Below, in pieces: positions 5,844-8,107 of a stretch of DNA of 8,107 nucleotides. Numbering within the stretch: position 1 is the first letter of the stretch; each line of letters opens with the position of its first letter. This stretch comes from Candidatus Omnitrophota bacterium (GTDB lineage: Bacteria > Ratteibacteria > UBA8468 > B48-G9 > JAFGKM01), in the NCBI GenBank assembly GCA_023818785.1, contig JAMWCO010000058.1, positions 1-8,107 on the forward strand, given 5' to 3'. The position numbers and the translations under genes are program-made. The notes below the pieces were generated by a model. It saw only the letters and a program-made list of their open reading frames with translations. It made no database searches and was not told where the DNA came from.

Positions 5844-6761
5844 AAAAATAGGAATAGTAAATAGAGATAATAAATGTGTAAGAACAACACTTTCTGCTGC
5901 AAATTGACTATCACTTTCAAATGCTTCACTTAAAACAATACTTGCAATTGCTGTTGGCATTATAGCAACAATATTTAGAACTTTCATTATATCAGATGGA
6001 AAAGAAAAAATATTAAATAATAATATAGAAGTCAATGGAATAACAAGTAATCTTAAAATTGAAAGAATTAAAGTTTTGAATAAAAATATTTTTTTTATTT
6101 CAATTTCTCCCATTTTAGCACCTGCAATAAATAGGGCAATAGGGATTGTAGCATTTCCCATTAAATTTATTACATTTAAAATTGTTCTTCCAGTTTCAAT
6201 AAGTGTTTGGTTTTCAATAGAAATGATATCTTTTAAAAATATTGTAATTACTGAAATAATTATTGAAATTATAGGAATGCTTAAAAGATTTTTCAAATTC
6301 TCTTTTTTAAATCTATTTCCTGTGAGTGCCAAAATACCTATTGTCCAAACAGAAATCTCTGAGCCAAAAGTTGAGAGTATTAACATAGAAACATATTTTT
6401 CTCCGTAAAGAAAAAGAATAATAGGTAAAGGTAAAAATGAATAGTTGTTAATTGTGCACTGAAATCTAAAAACATCTTTTTCTTTCTGGTCTTTAAAAAT
6501 AAAAAATTGTGAAAAAATAATTCCATATATATAGCCACATACCATAATTAAAATAGTCCCAACTGGCAATAGATAATTTCTCAACAGATCAGATGTATTA
6601 AAATTTTTGATAAATGAAGAGAAAATAAGAGAAGGATAGAAAACTTTTGTAATAATGAGAGAGATTTCTTTTATTGTAATTGAAGAAATAAATCTTTTTT
6701 TTCTAAAAAATATGCCTAAGATAATTATCAAAAACACAGAGAAAATTTTTATTATAATCAT
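5817..6761 (-). CDS. AEC-family permease (auxin efflux carrier type)
   Basis: This 314-residue, very hydrophobic protein has about ten membrane segments and resembles the AEC (Mem_trans) family, whose bacterial members move organic acids, amino acids or other small metabolites. The N-terminus (IFSVFLIIILGIFFRKKRFIS) has the usual first helix followed by basic residues. NNYSFLPLPI (105-114) sits where the family's conserved Asn/Pro crossover motif lies. NATIPIALFIAGAKMG (203-218) and MPTAIASIVLSEAFESD (268-284), then a final helix, match the second-half signatures. The substrate cannot be read. The start lies 4 nt after the MFS gene's stop without a Shine-Dalgarno, so it is the third gene of the GH130-MFS-AEC unit, which hints at sugar or sugar-acid movement. 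The reading frame ends inside proS on the opposite strand. Confidence 0.85.
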   Translation of the reverse strand: MIIIKIFSVFLIIILGIFFRKKRFISSITIKEISLIITKVFYPSLIFSSFIKNFNTSDLLRNYLLPVGTILIMVCGYIYGIIFSQFFIFKDQKEKDVFRFQCTINNYSFLPLPIILFLYGEKYVSMLILSTFGSEISVWTIGILALTGNRFKKENLKNLLSIPIISIIISVITIFLKDIISIENQTLIETGRTILNVINLMGNATIPIALFIAGAKMGEIEIKKIFLFKTLILSILRLLVIPLTSILLFNIFSFPSDIMKVLNIVAIMPTAIASIVLSEAFESDSQFAAESVVLTHLLSLFTIPIFLTFFNKIF

Positions 6762-6765
6762 GGTT

Positions 6766-7845
6766 TTATTTTAATAGAAATTTTTGAAATAAAAAAATTA
6801 TTAAAATCAAAATACTTGAAAGGATAAAACCATTAAATATACCAAATATCTGACCTAAAATACCAACAATTAAAGAGCCTGTGAAAAACCCAATTCCTAT
6901 AATTGATTCATTTAATTCAGTGGAATATCCTTTTTCAATTACAGTTATAATAGTAATTCTATAAGAAAGTGCACAACTTACTCCAAGAATAGATATAAAA
7001 ATAAAATGTAAAAAAGGAACCTTTATTATCCCTGTGAAAAAAAGAGAAATAAAAACTAAAATATAAGAAATAGATAATATCACATTTGTAAATTTAACTT
7101 TTATTTTACTGAATATCCAAAACATAAAAAACCTAATAAGAAACAAAGATGTTAAAATATTACTGATCAAAGGAGAAGGATAACCTATAATCTTTGCAAG
7201 TTTTGGAAATAGATATAATGTTCCACCAATACCAAAAAAATTAATAAAATTTAAAAACATAATTTTTTTTGTATATCTATCTATTTTGTTTTCAACAAAA
7301 AATTTTTCTGGCAATTTTTTATAAAATTCATAAAATTTTTTAAAATTGATTTTACTAATAATAAAACTAATAAAAGCAAAAAAACTACCTACCATAAATG
7401 GCAAAAATTCTCTCATTTTAAATAGATACCCAGAAATAAAAGTTCCAAAGATTGTTCCAATAGACCATGAAAGATTATATCTATCAACTTTTTCTATGTT
7501 TTTGCTGAAAAAATATTGAATAGATGGCCAGAATCTGCTATAGAAGATACCATTTAAGAATAAGATTAAAAAGAAAAATATATAAGATTTAATTAAGGTA
7601 AGAGAAAAATAAGCAAATGTTATCAAAATTGAAGAAATTACAAACCATGGAAAATGGATCTTCAATCTTTTTCTATAAAAAATATATGTAAAAATTGTAT
7701 AGGAAAAATTTCCTAAAAAACCAGCAATCCCAAGAATTAAAGGAGAGGCAGAAAATTTTGAAATTAAGTATAGAGGTATAGATAGACCAACAATATAATT
7801 TGAACTAGATAACAAAAAAGAAATTATGTATATTATTTGTTCCAT
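6766..7845 (-). CDS. MFS-like permease, probably for a carbohydrate
   Basis: This 359-residue protein has about twelve predicted membrane helices in two halves of six, split by a basic loop at about 165-195 (INFKKFYEFYKKL and following), which is the Major Facilitator layout. Helix spans are roughly 4-26, 34-56, 66-84, 87-110, 125-142, 145-165, 195-215, 225-245, 255-272, 278-300, 314-333 and 336-355. The loop after helix 2 is short and basic (YRKRLKIH), as is usual for MFS. NGIFYSRFWPSIQ (98-110) sits in helix 4, and YNLSWSIGTIFGTFISG (123-139) opens helix 5. The sequence is diverged, so a subfamily cannot be assigned. It starts 23 nt after the GH130 stop, and that context suggests import of the oligosaccharide cleaved by the GH130 enzyme or export of a product. 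No Shine-Dalgarno is visible. Confidence 0.8.
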   Translation of the reverse strand: MEQIIYIISFLLSSSNYIVGLSIPLYLISKFSASPLILGIAGFLGNFSYTIFTYIFYRKRLKIHFPWFVISSILITFAYFSLTLIKSYIFFFLILFLNGIFYSRFWPSIQYFFSKNIEKVDRYNLSWSIGTIFGTFISGYLFKMREFLPFMVGSFFAFISFIISKINFKKFYEFYKKLPEKFFVENKIDRYTKKIMFLNFINFFGIGGTLYLFPKLAKIIGYPSPLISNILTSLFLIRFFMFWIFSKIKVKFTNVILSISYILVFISLFFTGIIKVPFLHFIFISILGVSCALSYRITIITVIEKGYSTELNESIIGIGFFTGSLIVGILGQIFGIFNGFILSSILILIIFLFQKFLLK

Positions 7846-7868
7846 AAAGATTATTTTAGAAATATTTT

Positions 7869-8107
7869 TTATACGCTTTTATTCTTTTTCAAAAGAGTAA
7901 TTATATCAGAAATAGAAGCGAAAGCAAGAGAAATACATCTATCAGCACATCCATAATAAATTATAAGTTTATCTTCCTCCTTTTTATAAATAAATCCAGT
8001 AGGGAAAACAACATTTATAGCATTACCTATTCTTTCATATTCTTTAAGAGGAGAAAAAACCCATTCTTTCGTTCTTGCAATAACTTTTTCTGGATTTTCT
8101 TTATCAA
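7869..8107 (-). CDS. GH130-family glycoside phosphorylase/hydrolase, C-terminal fragment
   Basis: This is a 78-residue C-terminus that enters from the right edge; the first complete codon is at 8105-8103. The order of motifs is that of the GH130 end: DKENPEKVIARTKEWVFSP, then EYERIGNAINVVFPTG, then a short linker, then LIIYYGCADRCISLAFA and a final helix. GH130 enzymes phosphorolyse or hydrolyse beta-mannosides such as mannosyl-glucose or mannosyl-N-acetylglucosamine units, and act in the cytoplasm unless secreted. YYGCAD carries Cys where Ala is usual. The catalytic Asp lies in the missing N-terminal part, so phosphorylase and hydrolase types cannot be separated here. The gene is followed at 23 nt by the MFS permease on the same strand, with no terminator between, so they are probably co-transcribed. 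Confidence 0.88.
   Translation of the reverse strand, partial: DKENPEKVIARTKEWVFSPLKEYERIGNAINVVFPTGFIYKKEEDKLIIYYGCADRCISLAFASISDIITLLKKNKSV

Noticed and set aside
6076..6408. Plus-strand open frame of 110 codons with a hydrophobic look
   Set aside because: It is antisense to the AEC permease, whose own frame carries the family motifs; hydrophobicity on the opposite strand is a known mirror effect.

Overview
This is an AT-rich (visibly about 70% or more A+T) bacterial window. It holds three transcription units: a divergent start near 555-714 and a convergent end at 5817-5843. The lineage cannot be fixed from these genes. A diderm is suggested by a lipoprotein with LysM and LytM domains that has Asn, not Asp, after the lipidated Cys. 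Very low GC, tight gene packing, GH130 sugar chemistry and a GntR/LacI-type hybrid regulator fit uncultured candidate phyla (for example the Omnitrophota/Ratteibacteria neighbourhood), but that is a low-confidence guess.

Left edge (1-554, minus strand): the N-terminal 184 residues of a GntR-type winged-helix regulator fused to a LacI-like sugar-sensor domain. Its 3' end lies outside the window. The 160-bp divergent spacer (555-714) holds a promoter for each direction and two palindromes. One is an isolated GC-rich inverted repeat and the other lies between the -35 and -10 of the regulator's own promoter, so autoregulation is likely.

Centre (715-5843, plus strand): a six-gene, almost gap-free operon. 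In order it encodes endonuclease III (nth), a stand-alone LigD-type 3'-phosphoesterase, an NlpD-like LysM/LytM lipoprotein with a degenerate metal site, a dGTPase-family HD phosphohydrolase (dgt), DprA, and a compact prolyl-tRNA synthetase without the editing insertion. Four of the five junctions overlap or are 1 nt apart. A strong sigma70-type promoter sits so close to nth that its message should be leaderless. The common theme is DNA maintenance: base excision, 3'-end cleaning, dNTP pool control, and ssDNA handling with RecA loading. A cell-wall or division activator and a translation gene are carried along.

Right part (5817-8107, minus strand): a likely sugar operon read right to left. It has the C-terminal end of a GH130 glycoside phosphorylase/hydrolase, then a 12-TM MFS-like permease 23 nt later, then an AEC-family permease 4 nt after that. 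The AEC gene ends inside the 3' end of proS (27-bp tail-to-tail overlap) and no hairpin terminator is visible there.

No tRNA, rRNA, CRISPR array or insertion sequence was seen. The observations most worth following are the ATGA-coupled Nth/phosphoesterase pair, the editing-less ProRS, the NlpD-like inactive LytM site, the leaderless nth promoter and the operator pair.
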